Assembly: GCF_013426735.1 (NCBI RefSeq)
Contig: NZ_AP023274.1
Coordinates: 345,072-409,071 of the forward strand
Direction: 5' to 3'
DNA length: 64,000 nucleotides
Source of the DNA: Agrobacterium vitis
GTDB lineage: Bacteria > Pseudomonadota > Alphaproteobacteria > Rhizobiales > Rhizobiaceae
Shown here piece by piece: positions 52,705-60,757 of this stretch (positions are counted from its first letter, which is position 1; the number at the start of each line of letters is the position of its first letter). The notes under the pieces are model-generated. The model did not search any database and was not told the origin of the DNA. It saw only the letters and a list, made by a program, of their open reading frames with translations. The position numbers and the translations under genes were made by a program.

Positions 52705-53681
52705 GATATCCCGCCTCCGAGAAGCTTGAGATCATCTGGATCGTCGAGCAGTCACACCTGCCGATCAAGGCCACACTCGACAAGCTCGGTATTCCAAGAC
52801 CCACGTTCTACCGCTGATATGATCGGTTCCTGACCCATGGTGTCGATGGACTTGAGGATCGGCATTCAGCGCCGTCTCGGCTGTGGAACCGCATTCCCGA
52901 CGATGTTCGCAGCCGGATCATCGACATGGCGCTGGAGCAGGCCGAACTGTCGCCGCGCGAGCTTGCCGTTCGCTTCACTGATACGGAAAAGTATTTTGTA
53001 TCAGAGGCTTCGGTCTATCGTCTGCTCAAAGCCCATGATCTCATCACCTCGCCGGCCTTCATCGTCATCAAGGCCGGCGACGAGTTCAAGGACAAGACGA
53101 CCCGGCCCAACCAGCTCTGGCAAACTGACTTCACCTATCTCAAGGTCATTGGCTGGGGCTGGTTCTATCTGTCGACCATCCTGGATGACTTCTCGCGATA
53201 CATCGTCGCCTGGAAGCTGTGCACCACAATGAAGGTCGAAGACGTCACCGATACGCTCACGCTGGCGTTGACGGCCTCAGGATGCGACACGGCGAGAGTC
53301 GAGCACAAACCACGCCTGCTATCTGACAATGGCCCATGCTACATCGCTGCCGATCTTGGCGATTGGCTCGAACAGCGATCCATCGAACAGGTGCATGGTG
53401 CGCCGGGCCATCCCCAGACCCAGGGCAAGATCGAGCGCTGGCACCAGACGCTCAAGAACCGCATTCTGCTGGAAAACCATTACTTCTCGCAGGACCTTGA
53501 GGCCCAGATCGCAGCCTTCGTCGATCATTACAATCATCGCCGATATCACGAGAGTCTCAGCAATCTGACCCCGGCCGACGTCTACTTCGGACGCGGCAAT
53601 ACCATCCTACTCGAACGCGAAAGGATCAAACGCGACACCATCAAACAGCGCCGCTTGCAACATCGTCAGCGAGCGGCTTAA
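52701..53681 (+). pseudogene. IS3-family transposase OrfB, one nonsense codon
   Basis: The integrase core is complete: WQTDFTYLKVIGWGW (Asp), LLSDNGPCYIAADL (Asp) and TQGKIERWHQTLKNR (Glu). However codon 39 is TGA (52815-52817) where the family has tryptophan: TFYR-stop-YDRFLTHGVDGLED. A single G to A change explains it. Translation from the ATG at 52926 would still give the catalytic domain but without the N-terminal HTH. Likely inactive unless complemented. Confidence 0.85.
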
Positions 53682-53755
53682 AACAAACATAACGACGGAC
53701 CAGAAACTCCGATCTTCGCAACGCCAATCTGTCTCAAATCTTTCGCAGACGGACA

Positions 53756-53922
53756 GTGAACTGAGCCCGGATATGAGCCAAAAGAACCATGTCCGTCCTT
53801 TGTCGCAGGCTTGGTTTGCGTATGTCCCAAGCGTAATATCCGCTTTCACTGACACCCAGAAGCGTGCAGGCACGCTGAACAGGAACATTGGCCTTCTCTG
53901 CCGCAATGACCTTGAATTTCAT
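53756..53922 (-). pseudogene. IS3-family (IS51-type) OrfB, N-terminal fragment
   Basis: Starts at 53922 with MKFKVIAAEKANVPVQRACT and LLGVSESGYYAW, the standard beginning of IS3 OrfB, and is truncated after LLAHIRAQF where the complete IS3 copy begins. The catalytic core is absent. Confidence 0.75.
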
Positions 53923-54227
53923 TTCATGGTTTCCTTTGCAAAGAAGGCGGCTGCTTTTTTTAATAAATCGCGCTCCTGACGCAGAATTTCATTTTCCTTG
54001 CGAAGACGCGCCAGTTCCTTGGCAGTATCTTCGTGTGGTCCAGAAAGCAGGTCGGCTTCCTTGTGGGCGCTCACCCATTTCCCAAGCGTCGAGAGCCCAA
54101 CGCCAAGATCATCGGATATTGCACGCAACGGCCTGCCGCTGGTGCGCGCAAGTCGGACAGCCTCAGCTTTGAAAGCATCTGTGAACTTGGCGTGGCGGCC
54201 GGGTGAATTCTTCTTCGTGTTCGTCAT
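53919..54227 (-). CDS. IS3-family (IS51-type) OrfA
   Basis: About 102 residues from the ATG at 54227 (a longer frame starts at 54245). HTH_Tnp_1 type: PGRHAKFTDAFKAEAVRLAR, GRPLRAISDDLGVGLSTLGK, then a coiled coil (KELARLRKENEILRQERDLL) ending KKAAAFFAKE, the slippery A-rich stretch typical of the OrfA/OrfB junction in IS3 elements. A remnant of an element that has lost most of orfB. Confidence 0.8.
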   Translation of the reverse strand: MTNTKKNSPGRHAKFTDAFKAEAVRLARTSGRPLRAISDDLGVGLSTLGKWVSAHKEADLLSGPHEDTAKELARLRKENEILRQERDLLKKAAAFFAKETMK

Positions 54228-54285
54228 AGGGCGAAATCCTATCAAAGGTTAGGGATTCGCTCTCCACTTCTTCCGGGCAAGTCCA

Positions 54286-54596
54286 GTGTTGACAGGCTGA
54301 AGAAGAAGTACACTGATTATGAAGGCATCGACCACATCCAGATCTGCTACGATGCCGAGATCGATGCTGGCGACCTCGGCATTGGTGACAAGGCCTTCAA
54401 CTACAATACGCTCGAGCCCAAGCTGCTGAAGGCGAACAGCCTTAAGCTGTTCAACACGCTGTTCGGCACGGATCACACGCTCGACAACCTCCATAAATAC
54501 ATGCTGGGCAGAAAGACCGAGTGCGCGCTGACGATCTTTTCGTCGGATACCAAGATCACCTACCCGCAATATATTCTGGATGCGATCGCCAAATGA
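54286..54596 (+). pseudogene. C-terminal remnant of an OLD-family ATP-dependent nuclease (GajA-like)
   Basis: 102 codons with no start; the gene is cut by the IS51-type element. The tail reads DHIQICYDAEIDAGDLGIGD, LEPKLLKANSLKLFNTLFGT and MLGRKTECALTIFSSDTKIT, ending YPQYILDAIAK, which matches the usual end of OLD-family AAA-ATPase/TOPRIM nucleases (a KTExALxIxxSDxxIxYPxYIxDAI pattern). The stop overlaps the start of a UvrD-like helicase gene by 4 nt. A two-gene OLD nuclease + UvrD helicase operon is the layout of the Gabija antiphage system; here the nuclease ATPase and catalytic TOPRIM are lost. Confidence 0.6.
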
Positions 54597-55736
54597 CGGG
54601 GCCTAACAAGCTGGTGATTGCAGGCGCCGGATCGGGGAAAACCACCTATCTCGTGAAACAGGCGCTCGCTGTTGCATCGCAACGCGTCCTCATCACCACC
54701 TACACGGAATCGAACGAAGAAGAGATCCGCCGGAAATTCTTCGAACTCCATGGTTCGGTCCCCCGGCAATGTGCACATTCAGACATGGTTCAGCCTGCTG
54801 ATCGAGCACGGCATCAAACCATTTCAGGGCAGGCTTTTCGAGTGGGATGTCGCCGGCATGCTGCTCGATTCCAAACGGTCGGGATTACGCTACAAGAACG
54901 CAAAAGGTTTCCCCGTCTATTGGGGAGAGGATAAGTTCCAACGCTACTATTTCGATCGCCGCAATCGCGTCTATTCCGACAAACTTGCGAAGCTGGTCAT
55001 CCGGTGCAACAAGGAGGCCGCCGGCGCAGTGTTCGAGCGGTTCTCACGCATCTACCCGTTCATTTTCGTTGACGAAGTGCAGGATCTTGCTGGCTACGAT
55101 CTCGATATCCTTGTGGCCTTGTTCAAAACACCTTCCCATGTCGTGCTCGTAGGGAACCCGAGGCAGGTCACCTATCTCACCCATCTAGAAGCCCGTCACG
55201 AGAAATATAGGAACGGCGGTATCGAAAACTTCATTCGCGAAAGACTGCCTAAAAAGGTGACCTGCGAGATTGATACGGCGAGCCTTGCCACATCGCACCG
55301 CAATAGCGCTGCTATTTGTGCGCTGTCCTCGAAACTCTATCCTGCCATGGCAGCGACCGCTGCATGCGACTGCGACCATTGCCGCCAGCCGGTCCCTGAT
55401 GATGCAGGACTTCATATCGTCAGGCGCAAGGACCTGCCTAGCTATCTCAAAACGGGTAAGCCGGTGCAGCTTCGATGGAGTTCCAGCATCAAGGTCGCGG
55501 CGGCCGATCTACCGACGCTTACGTTCGGACGATCTAAAGGCCTCGGTTTTGACCGCGTCGTTATCTATCCCACGGAAAAGATGATGTCGTGGCTGGAAGA
55601 CCCAAAGGACCAATTGGAAGGAGAAGCGCGTGCCAAGCTGTACGTCGCCTTGACGAGGGCACGCTATGTCGTTGCTATCGTCCATGACCTTCCGGAGGGC
55701 AAGTCATTTCCTGGATTTTCAGTATTCGAGCAGTGA
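54593..55736 (+). pseudogene. UvrD/Rep-like superfamily 1 helicase (GajB-like), one-base frameshift
   Basis: About 381 residues over two frames. Walker A is IAGAGSGKTTYLV (residues ~9-21); motif II is IFVDEVQDLAGYD; motif III is VVLVGNPRQVTYLTH; the C-terminal motifs are TFGRSKGLGFDRVVIYPT and AKLYVALTRARYVV. The frame changes in the C5 run at 54760-54764, where one extra C separates HGSVP from GNVHIQTWFSLL; loss of one C would restore the gene. It is shorter than typical UvrD and starts on the ATGA overlap with the truncated OLD nuclease. With the nuclease missing, the Gabija-like pair is dead regardless of this base. Confidence 0.75.
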
Positions 55737-55827
55737 ATTTTTCCGGAAATCTCCCTTATATAATTCAATAACTTCAGTAAAATAGATGCTTCGTCGTCGC
55801 CAGAATATGCATGAAATTTGGAGAAAA

Positions 55828-55856
55828 TTGCAATCACGACCATATGTCGGTATAGT
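55828..55856 (+). promoter_or_regulatory. promoter of the AbiE operon
   Basis: TTGCAA (55828-55833), 17-bp spacer, TATAGT (55851-55856): a good housekeeping -35/-10 pair ending 18 nt upstream of the AbiEi ATG. The spacer CCATATGTCGG and the sequence after it may hold the AbiEi operator, since AbiE antitoxins autoregulate, but no clear inverted repeat was found. Confidence 0.65.
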
Positions 55857-55874
55857 GAGTGCAGGAGCTAACCC

Positions 55875-56462
55875 ATGACGAAGTTACAGGAATTGAAAAA
55901 GCATCTGCGGTCCGGCAAGGTCTACCGTAGGGAGGACCTCGCCCAATGGTCGTCGTCTGTCGATCGGCATCTTCAGCAGCTGCTGGCAGAAGGATACCTG
56001 AACAAGTTATCGACCGGCGTCTATCACCGACCGAAGCAGACCGCGTTCGGCAAAGCCCCCGCCGAGGATGACGCGCTCGTCGAGGCTTTCCTGAAGGATG
56101 ACCGTTACCTCGTCACCTCGCCCAATGCCTATAATAGCCTCGGTGTCGGCGCGACGCAGCTCTATAACAAGACCGTCGTCTATAACCATAAGCGCCACGG
56201 CAACTTCATGCTGGGCGGCCGAGAGTTCGAGTTCCGCAGAAAGCCAGCCTTTCCCAAAACCCTGACCAAAGAATTCCTACTGGTCGATCTGGTCAACAAT
56301 CTCGACCAGCTGGCCGAGGACCGAGATCAGGTGCTGGCTCGCGTGAAGGAACGTGCCCTGCAAGGCAATCGCGCCGCCCTCACCCGTGCCGCTAAGGAAT
56401 ACGGCGTGGTGCGCACGCGGAAATTTTTCAACAACCTCGCCGCAGATACGCATGCCAGCTGA
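55875..56462 (+). CDS. abiEi: AbiEi antitoxin, type IV toxin-antitoxin (DUF6088-like)
   Basis: 195 residues. The N-terminal winged helix (LQELKKHLRSGKVYRREDLA, HLQQLLAEGYLNKLSTGVYH) binds DNA; the C-terminal part (VDLVNNLDQLAEDRDQVLAR, TRAAKEYGVVRTRKFFNNL) is the antitoxin domain. It is followed by an overlapping AbiEii toxin gene (11-nt overlap). CAGGAG precedes the ATG by 8 nt. Abortive-infection/antiphage pair; the antitoxin represses the operon and counters the toxin. Confidence 0.88.
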   Translation: MTKLQELKKHLRSGKVYRREDLAQWSSSVDRHLQQLLAEGYLNKLSTGVYHRPKQTAFGKAPAEDDALVEAFLKDDRYLVTSPNAYNSLGVGATQLYNKTVVYNHKRHGNFMLGGREFEFRRKPAFPKTLTKEFLLVDLVNNLDQLAEDRDQVLARVKERALQGNRAALTRAAKEYGVVRTRKFFNNLAADTHAS

Positions 56463-57396
56463 TTTCCTCCATAGGCACAAGGATTTTGCTTCCCTGCTGC
56501 GCATCGTCGCTGACCAAATGAAAGTGCAGCCGGTGCTGGTCGAAAAAGACTATTGGATCATGCACTGCCTGTACGGACTGCAGCAGTTGGAGATGGCATT
56601 CGAGCTGAAGGGCGGCACCTCGCTCTCGAAAGGATACCGCATCATCAACCGCTTCTCGGAGGATATCGATATCCGTATCGAGCCGCCGAAGGCGATGGAG
56701 GTAAAAACCGGCCCCAATCACGACAAGGCGGCGCATCGTGAAAGCCGGAAGGCCTTCTATGACTGGCTGGCCGAGAAAATCACGATCGACGGAATCCAAA
56801 AGATCGAGCGCGATACCGAATTCGACAACGAGACGTATCGCAGCGGCGGCATCCGCCTCTACTACCCCGAGACGACCGGCGCCAAATCGGATCTCAAGGA
56901 CGGCGTGTTGCTCGAAGCCGGCTTCGACACGGTGGCTCCCAATATCAACAAGGATATCAGCTCTTGGGCCTATGATTACGCTGCATCGCGTGTCGACCTG
57001 ATCGATAATCGCGCAATGGCCGTTCCCTGCTACGAGCCCGGCTACACACTGGTCGAGAAGCTCCAGACCATCTCCACCAAATATCGCAAACAGCAGGAAA
57101 CCGGCCAGTTCCCCGCCAATTTCCTCCGGCATTATTACGACGTCTACTGCCTGCTTAACCAACCGGACGTGCAAGCTTTCCTCGGCTCGGACGCGTATGT
57201 TGCCCACAAGCAAACGCGCTTCCCCAAGGCCGACAATCAGGACATCAGCAGCAATCCCGCGTTCAGCCTTTCCGACCCAGAGACGTTCGGACTTTACGAG
57301 CGCGCATACGAGCGGACGTCGTCGCTCTATTATCACGGCAGGCCCAGCCTGAAAGAAATCCTCGCCAGCATCACCTTCTACGCCGCGCGCCTCTGA
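56452..57396 (+). CDS. abiEii: AbiEii toxin, nucleotidyltransferase
   Basis: 314 residues from the ATG at 56452. The nucleotidyltransferase core is FELKGGTSLSKGYRI followed by RFSEDIDIRIEPP, i.e. the G-[GS]-T-S-L-[SL]-K motif and the catalytic DxD of the AbiEii/DUF1814 family, with later conserved LVEKLQTISTKYRKQ (basic) and FLRHYYDVYCLLNQPD. These enzymes modify tRNA or other RNA ends to stop translation during infection. Complete and apparently intact; together with AbiEi it is the only undamaged defence module in the island. Confidence 0.9.
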   Translation: MPADFLHRHKDFASLLRIVADQMKVQPVLVEKDYWIMHCLYGLQQLEMAFELKGGTSLSKGYRIINRFSEDIDIRIEPPKAMEVKTGPNHDKAAHRESRKAFYDWLAEKITIDGIQKIERDTEFDNETYRSGGIRLYYPETTGAKSDLKDGVLLEAGFDTVAPNINKDISSWAYDYAASRVDLIDNRAMAVPCYEPGYTLVEKLQTISTKYRKQQETGQFPANFLRHYYDVYCLLNQPDVQAFLGSDAYVAHKQTRFPKADNQDISSNPAFSLSDPETFGLYERAYERTSSLYYHGRPSLKEILASITFYAARL

Positions 57397-57462
57397 CGGA
57401 TCCTTCGTATTCCGGTCGCATCGTCCTTCGCGCTCCCAAAGCTGACGCATAGGGGGGCCAAC

Positions 57463-57808
57463 ATGTTGTTCACTAAAGAGATTGCCACGAAGCTGCTGGC
57501 GAATGGTCGCCAGCAGCAACCGGTCCGGCGCAACGACGACGAGATCGACTTCGAGCCGGTGGTCAACGCGATGGAGCAATGCCACCTGGCTGTTGACGGA
57601 GATCGATCCGGACAAACCGGACCCGGCCTTCGGCCTGCGCTATCTCGGCATGGGCCTTCCCGAGCTGGGATCGGTCAGCATGATCGAGTTGACCAGCGTG
57701 GCAGGTCCGTCCGGGCTGAGGGTCGAACGTGACCTGCATTTCACGCCGAAGAAGACCTTGTCGGCGTATGCGAGCGAAGCAGCGACCCTTTCGCGGATCA
57801 ATGCCTAG
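57463..57808 (+). pseudogene. DUF2958 protein, frameshifted
   Basis: DUF2958 is a short (~115-aa) protein common on alphaproteobacterial plasmids and conjugative islands. The N-terminus (LFTKEIATKLLANGRQQQPV, DDEIDFEPVV) is in the frame starting at 57463; the rest (ATWLLTEIDPDKPDPAFGLR, LGMGLPELGSVSMIELTSV, FTPKKTLSAYASEAATLSRI) is one frame over, the switch being near 57565. The segment normally containing the LFTPWG motif is also altered. Indicates plasmid or island ancestry. Confidence 0.75.
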
Positions 57809-57848
57809 CCTCGATGGCGTCATCTCCGAATGGCGCCCTCTCTTTAGG

Positions 57849-58511
57849 CTAGGTATCGCTGAGCCAGTAAAAATCGTTCGCATCCTGACCACGCCCCCGC
57901 GTGCCCATGTGCTGATAGGCTTCCAGACCGACAAGACGATAGGCGTTCGATACGCCCATGTCGTTCGTGCGGCTGGGAATACGCTCGATATAGGCGAGCG
58001 ACGACGACGCCAGCAAACTTGTCGCCGCTTTGATCTTCGCGGGATCGACGCCGGTGTATTCATGGATCTTCGGGAAGCTGATGTTCGCCATATTCGTGTC
58101 ACGGCCACGGCGGGCGACGAACAGGAAATAGAGTTTCAGCGCATTGAGTTCGGTGACGCTGCGCAAGCGGAACTCCGTGAGGCTGGCGACGCGGCCGCCG
58201 GCATAAAGCCGTTTGGCCAGCAGCATGGCCCATCCGCCTTCACGATCGTAGTTGCGTAGCTGATACGTGCTCCGGCCATTGGACGCGCGATCAACGATTT
58301 CCAGTTCGTCGCCCGCCGTGGCCTTGCACAGCACGTCATAGGTAACGTGAGACTCACCTGTCTCCGCATCCGCATGATGCGCGATCGCCATCAACGCCAT
58401 AAGGGCCGCGATGTTATCGCCGCCTACCTCTTTCTCCCACACGAAATCACGCAAGCCGCCTCCCTCGATCCAGGCCGATGGCAAACGCACCCACTTCGAC
58501 AGTGATTTCAC
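57849..58511 (-). CDS. winged-helix-containing hypothetical protein (possible replication/regulatory protein)
   Basis: 220 residues. Start is GTG at 58511 with GGAGG 6 nt upstream; this GTG overlaps the stop of the small membrane protein upstream (GTGA), so the two are coupled. Sequence suggests a winged-helix protein: MKSLSKWVRLPSAWIE at the N-terminus and a putative recognition helix region FPKIHEYTGVDPAKIKAATS, LLASSSLAYIERIPSR. It resembles replication-initiator or regulator wing domains in outline only; I do not recognise the family. Confidence 0.6.
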   Translation of the reverse strand: MKSLSKWVRLPSAWIEGGGLRDFVWEKEVGGDNIAALMALMAIAHHADAETGESHVTYDVLCKATAGDELEIVDRASNGRSTYQLRNYDREGGWAMLLAKRLYAGGRVASLTEFRLRSVTELNALKLYFLFVARRGRDTNMANISFPKIHEYTGVDPAKIKAATSLLASSSLAYIERIPSRTNDMGVSNAYRLVGLEAYQHMGTRGRGQDANDFYWLSDT

Positions 58512-58672
58512 TTATGCCTCCCTGCCACCGACAGCACCGCATAGATCGCGAATGCAGCCAGGCCGAATGCGCCAAGGGCAATCAGCCCAAGCAAGGTTTC
58601 AATAGGAAGACCCGAGACGGTCTTCGTCACTTCAACAATCGAGTCCTGCATCACCTGCGCTCCGTGAGTCAT
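58508..58672 (-). CDS. small single-pass membrane protein (54 aa)
   Basis: From ATG 58672 (alternative ATG at 58651, the eighth codon). 54 residues with one strong hydrophobic segment, ETLLGLIALGAFGLAAFAIY, flanked by a charged N-terminus (MQDSIVEVTKTVSG) and a basic end (VAGRHK). Its TGA overlaps the GTG start of the winged-helix gene by the GTGA tetranucleotide. The topology (short, one helix) is that of a small regulatory or toxin-like membrane peptide, but no family is recognised. Confidence 0.6.
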   Translation of the reverse strand: MTHGAQVMQDSIVEVTKTVSGLPIETLLGLIALGAFGLAAFAIYAVLSVAGRHK

Positions 58673-58948
58673 GGGGCGATTTCCGCGTTTATGCGAAAAA
58701 TTTAGTCGCTAGACATATCTATCTCTAGAGACAGTTGGAGAGCAGTTGAGGGAATTTGACGTGTTTATGATTTAGAAATCAATGAGATATTTTTCTTTTA
58801 AGGTTTATAAAGACCCCTGAAACAGTTCACGAACGGGCGCCCGAGGACTAAACATCCCCTTTCGCGGGATTTCCATGAACTAACTTTACCCGCTATGCTT
58901 CGTCGAAAAACACGGTTTTGAACACGAACATTTACTCAGGGGGCATTA

Positions 58949-59407
58949 ATGACTGCAGGAAACATAACGGTCGCGACGGCCGAAATCATCAAGGAAGTTA
59001 CCAAGGCCGTCACGATTGCGATGTTTCCGCTAGGTGCAACGATTGTGAAGACGATCGAAAACAGCTCCAAGGAAGTCGATGATGCTTCCTCGAAAGGCAT
59101 CGACGAACTGCGCGACGAAATATCAAAGCAGACATTGCGTCAGGGCTTCGAGTTGCAGCAAGCCAAAATTGCGCAGGAGCTGGCCATCGCACACCGGATC
59201 ACCAATGCCGAAACCGTCGAGATTGAAGAGTTCTATGACACATCGATGAGTGGCAAGGCGGGGCTGGAGACGAAAGAAACCGGTGTCATGTTCGGTATTG
59301 GTGGCGAACGGCAGAGCGTGACGAAGCGCATATACAAATTCTCTGGCCACGCTGTTCCTGCCGTGAACGTCGTACCAAACGAGATCGAAACTGATAGCAA
59401 GGCTTAG
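58949..59407 (+). CDS. hypothetical protein (152 aa)
   Basis: GGGGG lies 6 nt upstream of the ATG. The first 30 residues contain a hydrophobic stretch (TKAVTIAMFPLGATIVKTI), then a long helical region rich in charged residues (DDASSKGIDELRDEISKQTL, LQQAKIAQELAIAHRITNAE) and a beta-like end (ETGVMFGIGGERQSVTKRIY). Nothing is recognised. It sits between the winged-helix pair and a truncated PIN-like gene inside a defence island, so an effector or accessory role in defence is conceivable but unsupported. Confidence 0.6.
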   Translation: MTAGNITVATAEIIKEVTKAVTIAMFPLGATIVKTIENSSKEVDDASSKGIDELRDEISKQTLRQGFELQQAKIAQELAIAHRITNAETVEIEEFYDTSMSGKAGLETKETGVMFGIGGERQSVTKRIYKFSGHAVPAVNVVPNEIETDSKA

Positions 59408-59732
59408 CGTCGGAGAAGTCAAATCCTATGTGCGGCATACCATATGTTGCCGCCATTGGATGATCGCAGCGTTTGGCCAGACAGGGTGAGCCCTGACGCA
59501 GCGCCCGTGCCGAAGGCCACGATACTCTGTAGGATTGCATTCCAAAAGTGGTTGGTTGCTGTCGTTAGCGTTGTCATCTCTGTGGCCAAAGGCGCCGACC
59601 ACCATGGCAACCGCAATGCAGGCCAAGTGCACATGCCCACGCGCAAAAGCGATACCGCACCTATCGCGAAAATCGGCTATGAGTCCTACTTGAACACTGT
59701 AAGTCAAACCGCAAACCTCTGCAGGATGATCG
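59408..59732. other. intergenic stretch without a supported gene
   Basis: 325 bp. A 75-codon minus-strand frame (59419-59646) and a 106-codon plus-strand frame exist but have neither family resemblance nor a good ribosome site. No repeat recognised. Confidence 0.35.
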
Positions 59733-60140
59733 ATGCTTCCCTCAACACTCCTTCTTGTGGATAGCAACTGCCTGAGATCATCAGAGTTGCGGAATTTTCT
59801 CAAAGCGTCCTTCGAGAATGCGATCGTGATCGATCATCTGGTCCTCTTCGAGATCTTCAAGAAGAATCCTCTCGTTACAAGTCGAGCAAGTCTTGCTATC
59901 GCGACTGACTTTATCGACCAAATCTATGTGATTAAGCCAACACATCGCTGGCTGGATGAGGTGATCACGAGTGCTCGCGATTTGGAACGTCTCATTGACT
60001 CAGAAGCAACGAAGGATTTGCGAGAGCTTTGCCAAGGCCTGTTTCAAGACCCACCAACGGACGGCATCACGTCACGCGTGGAGGCACGACAGGCGGAAGC
60101 GGTTAACTACGTGGACCGGCTAAGCGAAGAAATGGGTGAT
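59733..60140 (+). pseudogene. PIN-like domain protein, truncated by the inverted IS3 copy
   Basis: 136 codons, then the IS3 element begins and the frame continues meaninglessly to 60218. The N-terminus (LPSTLLLVDSNCLRSSELRN, then NAIVIDHLVLFEIFKKNPLV) resembles a PIN nuclease: VDSN in the position of the first active-site Asp, a helix, and an acidic second segment (ELRELCQGL region at ~95-110). The likely family is a PIN-like RNase of a defence or toxin-antitoxin type; the C-terminal metal-binding residues are lost, so it is inactive. Confidence 0.5.
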
Positions 60141-60757
60141 TGTCCGTCTGCGAAAGATTTGAGACAGATTGGCGTTGCGAAGATCGGAGTTTCTGGTCCG
60201 TCGTTATGTTTGTTTTAAGCCGCTCGCTGACGATGTTGCAAGCGGCGCTGTTTGATGGTGTCGCGTTTGATCCTTTCGCGTTCGAGTAGGATGGTATTGC
60301 CGCGTCCGAAGTAGACGTCGGCCGGGGTCAGATTGCTGAGACTCTCGTGATATCGGCGATGATTGTAATGATCGACGAAGGCTGCGATCTGGGCCTCAAG
60401 GTCCTGCGAGAAGTAATAGTTTTCCAGCAGAATGCGGTTCTTGAGCGTCTGGTGCCAGCGCTCGATCTTGCCCTGGGTCTGGGGATGGCCCGGCGCACCA
60501 TGCACCTGTTCGATGGATCGCTGTTCGAGCCAATCGCCAAGATCGGCAGCGATGTAGCATGGGCCATTGTCAGATAGCAGGCGTGGTTTGTGCTCGACTC
60601 TCGCCGTGTCGCATCCTGAGGCCGTCAACGCCAGCGTGAGCGTATCGGTGACGTCTTCGACCTTCATTGTGGTGCACAGCTTCCAGGCGACGATGTATCG
60701 CGAGAAGTCATCCAGGATGGTCGACAGATAGAACCAGCCCCAGCCAATCACCTTGAG
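60141..60757 (-). mobile_element. IS3-family element, copy 2 (3' 617 bp only)
   Basis: The right-hand 617 bp of the complete element at 52241-53755, in the opposite orientation, with its terminus TGTCCGTCTGCGAAAG at 60141. It matches 53139-53755 without gaps; I noted two differences (His-to-Tyr in orfB, and one silent change near the cut). It contains the C-terminal 178 codons of orfB (60215-60751). It stops exactly where the second IS6 element begins (60757/60758). Confidence 0.88.

Larger units (their letters stand above)
52241..53755 (+). mobile_element. IS3-family insertion sequence, copy 1 (complete)
   Basis: 1,515 bp. The left end begins TGTCCGCCATCAGCGCCTTT and the right end, in reverse complement, TGTCCGTCTGCGAAAGATTT, with TTTGAGACA shared a little further in. 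It carries orfA and orfB. No target duplication is visible, and its right end cuts into the orfB of another IS3-family element. A 617-bp piece of the same element lies inverted at 60141-60757. Confidence 0.85.
53756..54285 (-). mobile_element. relic of a second IS3-family (IS51-type) element
   Basis: The outer end reads TGGACTTGCCCGGAAGAAG on the minus strand, starting at 54285, a typical terminus for this IS3 branch. It contains orfA and the first ~60 codons of orfB, then is cut off by the right end of the complete IS3 element at 53755. Its other boundary falls inside an OLD-family nuclease gene. Confidence 0.7.

Noticed and set aside
56428..57615. 395-codon minus-strand open frame across the AbiEii gene
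   Set aside because: Antisense to a gene with complete nucleotidyltransferase motifs and coupled start.
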